The notes under the pieces: generated by a model
What the model was told of the DNA's origin: nothing
Databases searched by the model: none
The model's input: only the letters and a program-made list of their open reading frames with translations
Assembly: GCA_026014615.1 (NCBI GenBank)
Contig: JAOZHZ010000018.1
Span: forward strand, 278,460-342,459
Direction: 5' to 3'
Length of the DNA stretch: 64,000 nucleotides
Source of the DNA: Candidatus Bathyarchaeota archaeon
Lineage (GTDB): Archaea > Thermoproteota > Bathyarchaeia > Bathyarchaeales > Bathycorpusculaceae
Program-made: the position numbers and the translations under genes
Shown here: piece after piece, positions 9,901 through 18,554 of the stretch
How positions within the stretch are numbered: position 1 is the stretch's first letter
Layout: each line of letters opens with the position of its first letter

Positions 9901-10245
9901 AAACTTTCTTAGTGGTTTTATTTATCATAGTGCAATTAGTTCGCACGGATGACGTACATCTTCGACAGTTTTTAACTAAACCCGCTCTCAACATACACAT
10001 ATCAGTTACCCTCTCTTTTTTGCATATCTTGAAAAGAATCGGTTATTCGGTTTGCTAAGCCGAGATTTATAAGAGAAACTCTTCATCTACGAATGCTCCG
10101 CCACACTTATAAAGTCATTTGCCAAAAAAACCTACTCTAAATTCAAAAAATAATTCCCCACACAGAAAACAAAAACAAACATAAAAAAAGAAATAAAACA
10201 TTTCTTTGAAAAAAATAAATCTCCAGTTTTGGTGGTGCTACACTA
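9901..10245. other. AT-rich intergenic stretch, no gene recognised
   Basis: No convincing reading frame on either strand. Two plus-strand TATA-like sequences occur (TTTATAAGAG near 10069 and CTTATAAAGT near 10112), so an unannotated small RNA or a long leader to the genes at 10290-10690 is conceivable, but no structure or homology supports one. Confidence 0.3.
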
Positions 10246-10246
10246 A

Positions 10247-10282
10247 TATAGTCGCCCGCACTTCTCTATTGAAGAGACTATA
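10247..10282. promoter_or_regulatory. Interrupted palindrome overlapping a TATA-like element
   Basis: TATAGTC and GACTATA form 7-bp arms, with an inner CTTC/GAAG pair. The right arm merges into ACTATAAAATC, a reasonable TATA box for the small genes that follow. A repressor site or a leader hairpin are both possible. Confidence 0.3.
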
Positions 10283-10289
10283 AAATCTT

Positions 10290-10523
10290 ATGAAAAAGGT
10301 GGATACACCGAGCAATATGGGTGTGTCACTTTTTCTTCGCATCAATGACAAAAGCCAGCAGTATAGAAAACGCAGTTACGAGAGGGAAATGATGGGTAAA
10401 CAAAGAGTCTTGCATAAGATGATTTCACCTTCCAAGAGTTATGTGCTAAGCGTAGCCGTTAAGCTGCAGGAAACCGCGACCAAAATCGTCACACCATGTA
10501 AAACTAAGAGGCATGTAATTTGA
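10290..10523 (+). CDS. Hypothetical small basic protein, doubtful
   Basis: A 77-codon frame rich in Lys/Arg with no recognised domain. In its favour: it starts with ATG AAA AAG and its TGA overlaps the TTG start of the LysW-like gene (TTGA), the usual sign of translational coupling. Against it: the best TATA element (about 10279-10288) sits at its start codon, and composition is not clearly coding. It may instead be the leader of the next gene. Confidence 0.25.
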   Translation: MKKVDTPSNMGVSLFLRINDKSQQYRKRSYEREMMGKQRVLHKMISPSKSYVLSVAVKLQETATKIVTPCKTKRHVI

Positions 10524-10690
10524 TAATTAAATGTTTAGAATGTGGGAACACCTTCAAAATCGAAAAGGTACCGAATGACAATTTAGTAACTTGCCCCGTC
10601 TGCGAAACAGATTACAGCGTACAAATCGAAGATGGAAAAGCAAAAGTAACGGATTTTGTGTACGAAAATGAAGACTTCGGCGAGCTTTAA
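10520..10690 (+). CDS. LysW-like zinc-ribbon carrier protein
   Basis: A 56-residue protein starting at TTG 10520 (GAGG about 9 nt upstream). It has a zinc ribbon, C-x2-C (residues 5 and 8) and a second C-x2-C (CPVC, about residue 25), then an acidic strand and the tail ENEDFGEL. Size, ribbon spacing and acidic tail match LysW, the amino-group carrier of lysine/arginine synthesis, whose C-terminal EDWGE ends in the Glu that receives the substrate. Here the tail is EDFGE plus an extra Leu, so either it is trimmed or it is a LysW-derived protein with another job. No lysX/lysZ-type genes are nearby. Assignment rests on motif resemblance only. Confidence 0.6.
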   Translation: MIIKCLECGNTFKIEKVPNDNLVTCPVCETDYSVQIEDGKAKVTDFVYENEDFGEL

Positions 10691-10772
10691 CCGCAACGAA
10701 TTTTGGGATACCTACGTCTGATTGCTTTCAAGAAAAATTGAGAAGAAAACAAGGCAGGTAAACAAAACAGGT

Positions 10773-11030
10773 TTAGTTTGCTAGCTCAACTGTTGTTCCA
10801 ATGGCTTGGCCTGGAACCCCATGTGTGAATCGGACACGAACTAAGCCGTTTTTGCCATGCAGCCCAACAATTTTTCCAGTCAACACACAGTTTCCCTGCG
10901 TCCACGTAACTTTTCGCCCGATAAGTTGACCTACTGATGCCAGTTCAAATTGGACCAAACATTCTTTTGACCTCTGCATTTTTGGACCGACTCGATAGTT
11001 TATTATTCTTCCATCAAATTGTGTAGTCAA
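10773..11030 (-). CDS. rpl35ae: Ribosomal protein eL33 (L35Ae)
   Basis: Component of the large ribosomal subunit of archaea and eukaryotes. The 85-residue product has the family's small beta-barrel pattern, with the signature KIVGLHGKNGLVRVRF and VPGQAIGTTVEL at its C-terminus; length agrees with archaeal L35Ae. ATG 11030 is the only sensible start. A perfect 8-bp palindrome lies about 20 bp upstream. The gene is monocistronic and divergent from the MoaD-like gene. Confidence 0.9.
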   Translation of the reverse strand: MTTQFDGRIINYRVGPKMQRSKECLVQFELASVGQLIGRKVTWTQGNCVLTGKIVGLHGKNGLVRVRFTHGVPGQAIGTTVELAN

Positions 11031-11050
11031 AATTGTACACGCTTCTGCGA

Positions 11051-11067
11051 CCCTGCTTAAAGCAGGG
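11051..11067. promoter_or_regulatory. Perfect palindrome in the eL33 leader
   Basis: CCCTGCTT-A-AAGCAGGG, 8-bp arms around one base. A minus-strand TTTAAG element at about 11083 would place the eL33 transcription start on or next to it, so it is positioned as an operator or a 5' leader hairpin. Confidence 0.4.
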
Positions 11068-11224
11068 CGTAATTCTTAAAGGGTTCTATACGCCTACGGG
11101 ATTGTCAGCTTCAAATGAAAGAGCCACCGAAAAAACTTCGTTTAGCCATGACTCAGAAGCATGTGACGATACATAACAGTTTAATCACGCCAACACCCGT
11201 TAATACCGTAAGGCGGCGTTTGCG

Positions 11225-11515
11225 TTGCAGGTTTCCGTTCGCTTCTTCACCGTGCTCAGGGAAGTCACAAGCAAAAAAGAAGACACTATAGAGTTCCCCG
11301 ACGAAAAAGTCACCATCGCCGCCGCCCTCAAAGCGTTAGCCGACCGCTACGGAAAACCCTTCACCGACTACGTCTACGACCCCAACAACGGCAACGTGAA
11401 AGGTTTTTTACAGTTTTTCATAAACGGACGAAGTACATCCGCCACAGAAGGATTAGAAAGCAAACTACAGGACGGGGATGTTTTGGCGATTGTTCCTCCT
11501 GTCGGCGGCGGATAA
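11225..11515 (+). CDS. MoaD/ThiS-family ubiquitin-like sulfur carrier
   Basis: A beta-grasp protein of 96 residues ending in PPVGGG. MoaD/ThiS/SAMP proteins carry sulfur as a thiocarboxylate on a C-terminal Gly-Gly, for molybdopterin, thiamine or tRNA thiolation, and SAMPs also modify proteins. The chain shows the family pattern: VRFFTVLREVTSKKE at the N-terminus, FFINGRS in the middle, and DGDVLAIVPPVGGG at the end. Start TTG 11225 follows a weak GGCGG. No molybdopterin or thiamine gene is adjacent, so the pathway is undetermined; the third terminal Gly might need trimming. Confidence 0.82.
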   Translation: MQVSVRFFTVLREVTSKKEDTIEFPDEKVTIAAALKALADRYGKPFTDYVYDPNNGNVKGFLQFFINGRSTSATEGLESKLQDGDVLAIVPPVGGG

Positions 11516-11531
11516 AAAAGCGTCGAGCAGG

Positions 11532-13316
11532 TTAGAAGGCGAAGAGGGGCGAACGTTTGCGCATAGCCGTGATGTACTCTTTTAGAACTTGCTGTTCTTC
11601 CTCACTTAGTTTATCGGCGTAGACGTTTTGGAAAGCCCGAACGTCAGGTTCAGGAACCTTCACAAACAAGACATCCCGCTCAAATACGTGCCTGCCTACT
11701 GTAGGTTTATCCATAGAAACTGCGACTTGCATACCCTGCGTGGCTTCGGGAACCGACTTGCCTTTATCTTGAATCTGCTGAAGCTCCCCGATATCGTTGC
11801 CGTCTTCGGCGCGTATCAGGTTCGTTTTAGATTTAAGCTTTCCCGCTAAAACCTCTACGCCAAATATGGCAGGTTTAACTCTGCGAAACACGTATCCTGG
11901 GATAACGGTGATTTTTGCGGGTTTAACCAGCTTCTCAAGTTCAGCCTCAACTTTAGCTTCACTTTTCGATTTAACCCAGTCCACGTAGTTCTCAATCATA
12001 TGGTAAACGATTTGTTCCCTAAAAATCTTAATCCGCCTAGACTGAGCTTCTTCTTCCGCATCAGGCAAAATTTTAACCCCAAACGCCAAAATAACACCCT
12101 GCAACGGGTCATGGGACCTCACAGCGGAAGCCTCAATTATGTCACGTTTGGACACGTCACCTACATCGGCAATGCGTATCTGCACATCGTTCTGTCTGAG
12201 CATCTCAGCGATAGCTTCCAGCGAACCCAACGTATCTGCCTTCAAAATTATGCCTTCCACTTGGGTGGCGATGCGGATTTTCTTAATTTCATCCTCAATT
12301 ATCTTCACGTACTTGTTAGGCGTTTCACCCTCAGCCACCGCATAAAGCGGCGCTCCAGCCAAGGCGCCCTCCAAGTCAGAAGCAACAATCTTCACACCCG
12401 CCGCCGCAAACACATGGTCAACTGACGAGAACTTGTCCCGTGGGTCACGCATCTCATCCAGAGGTTTAGGCACAAGAATCGCTCTTATCGGAGTAACTAT
12501 GGGTTTTTCTTTGCCGCCGATGACTATGACGTCGTCTTTGTTTAGGGTACCATCGTAGATTATGGCGTTAAGCGTCAACCCTAACCCGGCTTCCTCTTTG
12601 ACTTCAAGAACTGAGCCTTTGGCTGCGCCTTCGGTGGTTTGCAGCTGCTTTTTGAGGTACTGCTGCGTCAACCCAATAAGAACCATAAGAAGCTCGGGAA
12701 CGCCTTCGCCTGTTTTGGCACTGACAGGCACCAAAGCAACAGTGGAGGTGAAGTCGCGTATATGGTCAAAGCGGTCAGTGTTAATTTTCTGTCGAGAAAA
12801 AGTACCCATGACGTCATAGAGTTTGTTGTCTAAATCCTCTTTGACATAACTATTCTGTTTAGCGTAAGCCTTAAAGAAAGGCGAATCAGGCTCCGACTTC
12901 CAGCCTGGAACACGGTCAATCTTGTTCACAGCCACAATAAACGGCGTCTTACGCGCCTTCAAAATCTCACTACACTCGTAGGTTTGAGCTTCAAAACCCC
13001 GCAAAGCATCAATCACAAGAATAGCAATGTCGGCAACGCTTCCGCCTCTGCGCCGCAGATTCGTGAAAGCCTCATGCCCTGGCGTGTCAACAACCAGCAA
13101 ACCTGGAATTTCGATACCACCTTTCATGGCAGCCGAGAGTTGTGTACCAATGAGTCGCTGCAGGGTTTCTACGGGGAAGAAGCTGGCGCCGATGTGTTGG
13201 GTTATGCCTCCGGCTTCTCGGGCTTGGACGCTGGTTTTTCGGATTCTGTCAAGCAGCAGGGTTTTGCCGCTGTCTACGTGTCCGAGAACGCATACAATTG
13301 GTTGACGAATGGGCAT
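11532..13316 (-). CDS. infB: Translation initiation factor aIF5B
   Basis: Universal initiation GTPase (eIF5B/IF2 family) that promotes subunit joining and initiator tRNA placement. The 594-residue length is normal for archaeal aIF5B. GTPase motifs are clear: G1 GHVDSGKT at about residues 12-19, G3 DTPGHEAF, G4 NKID, followed by the beta-barrel, alpha/beta/alpha and C-terminal domains. ATG 13316 is preceded by AAGGAG. No intein interrupts the P-loop, a site where some archaeal copies carry one. It ends convergently, 17 bp from the MoaD-like gene. Confidence 0.97.
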   Translation of the reverse strand: MPIRQPIVCVLGHVDSGKTLLLDRIRKTSVQAREAGGITQHIGASFFPVETLQRLIGTQLSAAMKGGIEIPGLLVVDTPGHEAFTNLRRRGGSVADIAILVIDALRGFEAQTYECSEILKARKTPFIVAVNKIDRVPGWKSEPDSPFFKAYAKQNSYVKEDLDNKLYDVMGTFSRQKINTDRFDHIRDFTSTVALVPVSAKTGEGVPELLMVLIGLTQQYLKKQLQTTEGAAKGSVLEVKEEAGLGLTLNAIIYDGTLNKDDVIVIGGKEKPIVTPIRAILVPKPLDEMRDPRDKFSSVDHVFAAAGVKIVASDLEGALAGAPLYAVAEGETPNKYVKIIEDEIKKIRIATQVEGIILKADTLGSLEAIAEMLRQNDVQIRIADVGDVSKRDIIEASAVRSHDPLQGVILAFGVKILPDAEEEAQSRRIKIFREQIVYHMIENYVDWVKSKSEAKVEAELEKLVKPAKITVIPGYVFRRVKPAIFGVEVLAGKLKSKTNLIRAEDGNDIGELQQIQDKGKSVPEATQGMQVAVSMDKPTVGRHVFERDVLFVKVPEPDVRAFQNVYADKLSEEEQQVLKEYITAMRKRSPLFAF

Positions 13317-13418
13317 GGTGAAGGTGGCTCCTTGGGGTGGTTGTGAACAAGTGGGAGTGCTCTAAAAATAATAAGGCTAACGGTTAATAAACACTCAACC
13401 GGTAGAAGACAAACTGCA

Positions 13419-13727
13419 TCAGGCTTTATCGTACGCTTCTAAAGCAGCCGCCAAAGAAGTGTTTACACCTTTGAGTCCGACGACGGTGAGTGTTAAAAGG
13501 ACCGTTTCTCGAATTTCCTCACGGCTTGCTCCCAGCTTCTTGGCGAAAGGTACATGCATCAACGCGGCGTCTTCGTCGTCTGTCACGATTTTCATAGCTA
13601 TGTATAGGAGGTGTTTGGTTTTGGCGTCGAGAGCGGAAGGTTTAGCGATTGTCTCAATTAGTTTGTTGAAGGCGGAGGCGACTTCTGGAGATTCTTCTTG
13701 GAATATCTGGTAACCCGACTTACCCAT
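13419..13727 (-). CDS. Carboxymuconolactone decarboxylase-family protein lacking the CxxC pair
   Basis: An AhpD/CMD-like all-helical protein of 102 residues. Active AhpD-type members use a C-x2-C-H peroxidatic motif; the equivalent region here reads DEDAALMHVPFAKKLGAS, keeping the His, the downstream Ala and the Gly-Ala but replacing both cysteines. It is therefore unlikely to be a thiol peroxidase of the AhpD type. I choose ATG 13727 (MGKSGYQIF); the frame extends six codons further to 13745 without family support. Function unknown. Confidence 0.75.
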   Translation of the reverse strand: MGKSGYQIFQEESPEVASAFNKLIETIAKPSALDAKTKHLLYIAMKIVTDDEDAALMHVPFAKKLGASREEIRETVLLTLTVVGLKGVNTSLAAALEAYDKA

Positions 13728-13779
13728 ACAAAACACCAAACACACTTTGACAGGAAGCTCTAATTATATTTTCGCTTAG

Positions 13780-14457
13780 CTAACGCATTTTACCCGCATG
13801 TTCCACTTTGCGTCCACGCAACGGATACTTTCCAACCTCAACCTGCAACTGAATAAGAATCGAGTACGCAAAGACCGCTATCCAGAACAAACTGGGCAGT
13901 AAAAGCATAACAGGAAGAGAAGACTCAAAGCCGCCGCTCGTCGAAAGAAGAGGAGCAAAGACTGCACCGAACGCGATAATTAGAACCCAGTTGTGGTTGT
14001 TGGGTTTGAAGAGCGTCTGAAAATCTCCTGTCTTGTACATGAGGATGGTTGTTATGGCGAACAAAGCAAGTTCAATGGAGACGCTCGCTAAGCTTGAAAC
14101 CTCCAAGTTTACAACGCTGAACCAGCCTTGAGTTGCGGGCCAGAACAGTTCTGCACCTCCTGTGAATAGGTCACCTAAGATTGAATGCGAAAGTAAAACT
14201 GCATAGTAGGGGATTGCTTGCTTGCGGTAAATCAGAAAAAAAGGAATCATAAGCGCGGTTATGGTGATTATGGAGTGGGTGGGTCCTCTGTGCATAAAAA
14301 GCGACGGGTCTAGGTTTTGCAGAATTAGGTCTATGTCGGGCAGCACGGAAACCACAAGCAGCAGGGGCAAGTTTATTTTTACGTTGAAAAGTTTTGAAGC
14401 ACCCTTCCCAACCAAGTATCCTAACGCAAAGTGACCTATAGCATACATGGAGTTCAC
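13780..14457 (-). CDS. Integral membrane metal-dependent hydrolase, YdjM/DUF457-like
   Basis: A 225-residue membrane protein (five to seven hydrophobic segments) with the invariant polar residues of the YdjM/DUF457 family placed at membrane edges: HFALGY near the start, LPDIDL at about residue 40, HRGPTHS at about 57-63 and SHSILGD at about 91-97. The His/Asp set is thought to bind metal; the substrate is unknown. The start could be ATG 14457 or 14448 (MYAIGHF). Confidence 0.78.
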   Translation of the reverse strand: MNSMYAIGHFALGYLVGKGASKLFNVKINLPLLLVVSVLPDIDLILQNLDPSLFMHRGPTHSIITITALMIPFFLIYRKQAIPYYAVLLSHSILGDLFTGGAELFWPATQGWFSVVNLEVSSLASVSIELALFAITTILMYKTGDFQTLFKPNNHNWVLIIAFGAVFAPLLSTSGGFESSLPVMLLLPSLFWIAVFAYSILIQLQVEVGKYPLRGRKVEHAGKMR

Positions 14458-14645
14458 GCGTAAATTATATCGTCAATGTGAATTCAGGTAATTAAATCAA
14501 CCCAAACAGTCGAAGCAAAAGGTTCAGGGCAGGCTGATAAGAGGCAGGCATCGCTTGCTGTTAATGGCTCTTAATGAGAGCCAACAATATTTTTAAGTTT
14601 CCTTCCAATTCCCCATATTAAACGTGTATTTGGGGATAAAAGAGG

Positions 14646-14963
14646 ATGGTTTACTGTATCAAATGTGGGGCGCCCATAAAAGAAGGCGACAAGTATTGTC
14701 CAATGTGTGGCTCACCAACTACGAAGGTCACCCGCGAAGAGTTCACGGTTTCAGGCAGCGACGTTGTTGACCGAGTTAAGGAACTTTTACATGAAGGAAA
14801 TGTAACGCGGGTTATCGTAAAGGACGAAAAAGACGGCACTTTGCTAGAGATTCCAGCGACAGTGGGCGTCATCGGCGTGGTTATTGCACCTTGGCTTGCG
14901 GCGTTGGGGGTTATTGCTGCTTTGGCTACAAAATGCAGGATAGTTGTAGAAAGAAGGGAGTAA
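14646..14963 (+). CDS. Zinc-ribbon protein with DUF4342 domain
   Basis: A 105-residue product. Residues 4-21 form a zinc ribbon (C-x2-C, then CPMCG), and residues 31-103 match the DUF4342 pattern: a helical VVDRVKELLHEGNVTRVIVK segment, LLEIPATVGVIG, and a hydrophobic segment IAPWLAALGVIAALAT likely to associate with membrane. Function of DUF4342 is unknown. ATG 14646 follows GGGGATAAAAGAGG. Confidence 0.7.
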   Translation: MVYCIKCGAPIKEGDKYCPMCGSPTTKVTREEFTVSGSDVVDRVKELLHEGNVTRVIVKDEKDGTLLEIPATVGVIGVVIAPWLAALGVIAALATKCRIVVERRE

Positions 14964-14968
14964 CGCGG

Positions 14969-15166
14969 CTAGTCTGGTGGTCTGACAATCATCAGGAAGG
15001 CACCGCTGACTAGAATCCCGATGCCGATGAAGATGAAGACCCCGGAGAATACGCTAAGGACGCTGCTTGTTGTCGTGAAGTAAAACACTAAGATGCTCAG
15101 AATTATCAGAAGTATACCAATTGCTTTTTCGGCTAACATCGCCCAGAAGGAATCTGCGTCGTTCAT
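14969..15166 (-). CDS. Small two-helix membrane protein
   Basis: A 65-residue protein with two hydrophobic segments (about 13-31 and 37-60) separated by a short Thr/Ser turn, a charged N-terminus and the tail IVRPPD. No family recognised. It converges on the DUF4342 gene with a 5-bp gap. ATG 15166 is followed by typical coding composition, so it is probably real. Confidence 0.55.
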   Translation of the reverse strand: MNDADSFWAMLAEKAIGILLIILSILVFYFTTTSSVLSVFSGVFIFIGIGILVSGAFLMIVRPPD

Positions 15167-15347
15167 ATCAGTCCATCCTTATGTGCTGTTGCATGCTAAT
15201 TCACGACAGAGTATTTTAAATTTCCTAGCCCCGCGCTTCTTTGAAAAAAAAAGAAAGAGTGTAATTTGTGAAAAGCGCCGTTAGCGTAATATTCTTTAAA
15301 AACGAGGTGTTACTGCAAAGCAAAAGGAATGTTGGGAGATATGAAAC

Positions 15348-15935
15348 ATGTCCCATAAAGGGGAAGCTTACCCTGCTTCAGAAGCCTTCCTTCTGGACAA
15401 CCCCAGAAGAAGACAAAATTATCCACCATCCGAACTCATAGGTGAGCTTAACATCAGCCCAGACAATGTGGTGATGGATTTCGGATGCGGCCCCGGATAC
15501 TACACCATCGAAATCGCAAAAAAAGCCAAAACCACATTCGCCGTTGACATCTCACCCGAGATGCTTGAGAAAGCCAAAGACAAAGCCGCCAAAAACGAAG
15601 TTTCCAATATTGAGTTTTTGCAGAGCGACGGCAAACACGTCCAGCTTTCAGACGCTTCGGTGGATTTGATTCTTTTGGTCACGGTTTACCATGAGGTTGG
15701 AGAAAACGATGTTGTCTTAGCAGAGTTCAGTAGAATTCTAAAGCCCAGTGGAAGGTTGGTAATTGTGGAGGTTATCAAGAAGGACATCTTTCAGGGAGCA
15801 CCAGTGCAAAACCCCGAGAAGCTGCAAACGGAAATCGAAGCCTCATCATTTAAGCTTGAACAGATGCAGCCCTACAAAAACTACGGCATACTATTCTTCA
15901 AAAAAGCAGTTGGCACACACAAGCGGTCACTTTAA
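15348..15935 (+). CDS. Class I SAM-dependent methyltransferase
   Basis: A 195-residue Rossmann-fold methyltransferase. Motif I VMDFGCGPGYYT (about residue 40) binds S-adenosylmethionine; an acidic FAVDISPEMLEKA motif II, FLQSDGKHV motif III and the post-motif LILLVTVYHEVGE follow. No substrate-recognition domain is present, so the acceptor is unknown; similarity in layout to the UbiE/arsenite methyltransferase group is only general. ATG 15348 lies 5 nt after GGGAGATATGAAAC. Confidence 0.85.
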   Translation: MSHKGEAYPASEAFLLDNPRRRQNYPPSELIGELNISPDNVVMDFGCGPGYYTIEIAKKAKTTFAVDISPEMLEKAKDKAAKNEVSNIEFLQSDGKHVQLSDASVDLILLVTVYHEVGENDVVLAEFSRILKPSGRLVIVEVIKKDIFQGAPVQNPEKLQTEIEASSFKLEQMQPYKNYGILFFKKAVGTHKRSL

Positions 15936-16001
15936 GCTCTCTGTATGGGGAATAAACCTTTTTTGTAAAAGTATAAACCCCTGAGAACTATATGATTAAC
16001 G

Positions 16002-18173
16002 ATGGCTTTGGATAAAAAACGTGGATTTACAGTGGTTGCGGCTTTATTGCTTTTGTTGTCAGCAACCGCTGGGCTGGCTCAGGTTGATTTTGGGAACGCT
16101 GAGTATGTTCCTTGGGTGTGGCATAACTCAAGAGTCACCATCCTAAGCAACGGAACCATAACACCTTCAAACACTAACATCCAACGCCAAGACAACATTT
16201 ACACTTTAAAAGGAGATTTATACGTGGGCATCGCCATCCTGAAAAACGACACCGTTTTCGAAGGAAACGGTTTTCGCATTTTTGGACCCACCTACGGAAC
16301 AGGTATTCTGCTCCAAAACGTCACCAACGTAACGGTACAGAACGTGCATCTACAGTATTTTAAAAACGGCATTTACCTTGACCACGCAAACGACAGCACC
16401 ATCAAAGAAAACAAGTTCACAAACTGCGGCATAGTAGTTTCTCAGAACTCCACCAACAACCTTATCGTGGAAAACACGGTTGCCCGAGAAATATTGGTGG
16501 AGTATTGCCAAAACAACGTAGTCACCAAGAATAAAGTAAGCAGCATCACCACCTTCTGGGCAGGCAACATCTCAATTTTGGACAACACCGTCTCCGACTC
16601 AAAATGTTCCGATAAACCGTTAAACGGTGGCAACTATACGGAAGGCATTTACATCGACAACAGTGAAAACTGTGTCATATCGGGCAACGTGGTGGAACGC
16701 AAAAACGTTGGCATAGACATCTGGCAGAGCCTCAACCTTACCTTGAAAGAAAACACGTTACGAAATAATCAGGTCGGGTTTAAGTTGTGGGGCGCTGACC
16801 TACAGCACAACCTACACCTCATAGACTCCTCCAACACTGTAAACGGCAAACCCGCATATTTTTTGGTGAACACAACGGGTTATCGATTTCCAGATAACGC
16901 GGGCTGGGTAGCTGCCGTCAACAGCAGAAACTTAACTGTCCAGAACTGGGTTTCGACGCCCAACTGGGACGGCGTTCTTTTTGTGGAGTCACAGGACATC
17001 CAAATTGCCAACTGCAATTTGACAGCTAACGTTAACGCCATTCGCCTTCAGAACGTTTCGAATTGCGTTGTAAATCAAAACATTATGCAAGGTAACTATT
17101 ACGCTGGTTTGTACTTTGAAGGCACCACCGACAGCGTGATAACTGAAAACAGAGTCATAAACAACTACTGCTTCTTTGACGTGTGGCATAACTCCACGGG
17201 CAACACGTTCTTGCAGAACGACTTTGTGGGCAACTGGACAGGCCCCTTAGGTAAAGAGTCGAGTAACCAGTGGGACAACGGTGAGCAAGGCAACTACTGG
17301 GGCACCTTCACAGGAGTTGACCGCGACCACAACAGCATAAGCGACACCGCCTACTTCATCAACTCTGCCTCGGGGGAAGCTGACAGGTACCCCTTGATGG
17401 CGCCGATAAATCAAATGGCGTCCCAACAGCAAACCCAAAACGGCGACCTGCTGCTCTCCATGCCCGAAGAATACCTCAACTACACCGTGACATACATTGA
17501 CGGCGCGGCTTGGGTGAAAATCGACGGAGAATATCCTATGCATTTAACCTCGTTACCGACTGATTCGTTGCCTATGCTGTACCCTACGCCACCCGAAACG
17601 GTTAACATGCACATTAAACTTGACGGCGTTGAGCAGTCATGGAGTAACTACAGTGAAATTGATCCTTCAGCATTGCATTACACGGACATTGGCAGTTGGG
17701 AGATGGTTTACTGTACCATAAAGCCGTCGGCAAAGGATTTTCTTTTGGAGATTCACTACGAGCACCCCGTAGAAGCTATCAACGGCTCCTCCATTTTTCT
17801 TTACGACCTAAACATTAGCCCGTATCTTTCGGCTTCAAGCGCAATCTCCACGGCACACTTCAATGTGCAGTTGCCCCCCAACGAGACAGACCTCTACGTG
17901 TACACTACAGGGTTTGAGGGCAGATGGAGCCCAATCAACTACACCAGCACCGACAGCCAACTAGGTAGAACCGTTACGTTTGACATCGTATCCGAATACG
18001 GCAAACCCCTGCTGGGCGACACAGTCTTCATATTGGGAGATAATCCAATACCTGAATTAACTACGTGGGCGTTTGTTGCCTTACTTGCAGCCGCAACCAC
18101 AACAATCTTAGTTTTGGGCGTGAAAAGCAAACGCCAACCCATGCAAGGCAGCCTTCGCGACAGCAAAAATTAA
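16002..18173 (+). CDS. Secreted parallel beta-helix (NosD/CASH-like) surface protein with C-terminal anchor
   Basis: An exported 723-residue protein. A signal peptide covers about residues 1-26 (AALLLLLSATAGLAQ). Residues about 60-430 consist of repeating 22-24-residue turns with N-x-I/V-x-x-N patterns typical of NosD/CASH right-handed beta-helices, which often bind carbohydrate. A beta-sandwich-like region follows. A single hydrophobic segment near residues 690-710, introduced by PIPELTTWAF and followed by KSKRQ, fits membrane anchoring and faintly resembles sortase-type PEF sorting signals. Many N-x-S/T sites suggest glycosylation. A TATA-like AAAAGTATAAACC lies about 30 bp before ATG 16002. 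Confidence 0.82.
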   Translation: MALDKKRGFTVVAALLLLLSATAGLAQVDFGNAEYVPWVWHNSRVTILSNGTITPSNTNIQRQDNIYTLKGDLYVGIAILKNDTVFEGNGFRIFGPTYGTGILLQNVTNVTVQNVHLQYFKNGIYLDHANDSTIKENKFTNCGIVVSQNSTNNLIVENTVAREILVEYCQNNVVTKNKVSSITTFWAGNISILDNTVSDSKCSDKPLNGGNYTEGIYIDNSENCVISGNVVERKNVGIDIWQSLNLTLKENTLRNNQVGFKLWGADLQHNLHLIDSSNTVNGKPAYFLVNTTGYRFPDNAGWVAAVNSRNLTVQNWVSTPNWDGVLFVESQDIQIANCNLTANVNAIRLQNVSNCVVNQNIMQGNYYAGLYFEGTTDSVITENRVINNYCFFDVWHNSTGNTFLQNDFVGNWTGPLGKESSNQWDNGEQGNYWGTFTGVDRDHNSISDTAYFINSASGEADRYPLMAPINQMASQQQTQNGDLLLSMPEEYLNYTVTYIDGAAWVKIDGEYPMHLTSLPTDSLPMLYPTPPETVNMHIKLDGVEQSWSNYSEIDPSALHYTDIGSWEMVYCTIKPSAKDFLLEIHYEHPVEAINGSSIFLYDLNISPYLSASSAISTAHFNVQLPPNETDLYVYTTGFEGRWSPINYTSTDSQLGRTVTFDIVSEYGKPLLGDTVFILGDNPIPELTTWAFVALLAAATTTILVLGVKSKRQPMQGSLRDSKN

Positions 18174-18320
18174 ATACAAAAAGCGTTAATACAGCATTCA
18201 CGGGAAAGGAGAAAAGTCCCTTAACTTGTGCCCTTCGGCTGAATTTCATAAGCTTTTTGGAGTCGCGAGTTTAAGGAGAATTTTAGGGTTTAACGAGCCT
18301 TTACGGTAAACAAAAGCGAA

Positions 18321-18348
18321 CGCAATCGGATTCGGTTTCCGATTAGCG
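18321..18348. terminator. Strong hairpin in the 18174-18554 gap
   Basis: CGC(A)ATCGGA pairs with TCCGATTAGCG: a 10-bp stem with a single-base bulge and a 6-7-nt loop. On the minus strand it is followed by TTCGCTTTTGTTT, on the plus strand by GTGTTGGTTTTGC, so it may terminate either direction. The rest of the gap holds promoter-like ACTATATAGAAA near 18490 for the radical SAM gene and a doubtful 28-codon minus-strand frame (18343-18429). Confidence 0.4.
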
Positions 18349-18554
18349 TGTTGGTTTTGCGGGTTCCAAGTTTGCCTTGCGTTTGCGGTAGGTTGGAACT
18401 TCAAACTCAAACAGCGGCGTTTTCTTCATGCCTTATCGCCCTTAACGCTTCCGCAGATTCGTAATTAAAGCGTTTTCACCATAGAAACTATAGACTATAT
18501 AGAAAAAACCCTTTTAACCGCCAAGCCGATAGTCCAAAGAAGAAGCGGAAAAGC

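Noticed and set aside
18343..18429. Minus-strand 28-codon frame beginning MKKTPLFEFEVPTYRK
   Set aside because: Too short, without a convincing ribosome-binding site, and it ends inside the hairpin at 18321-18348; kept only as a possibility.
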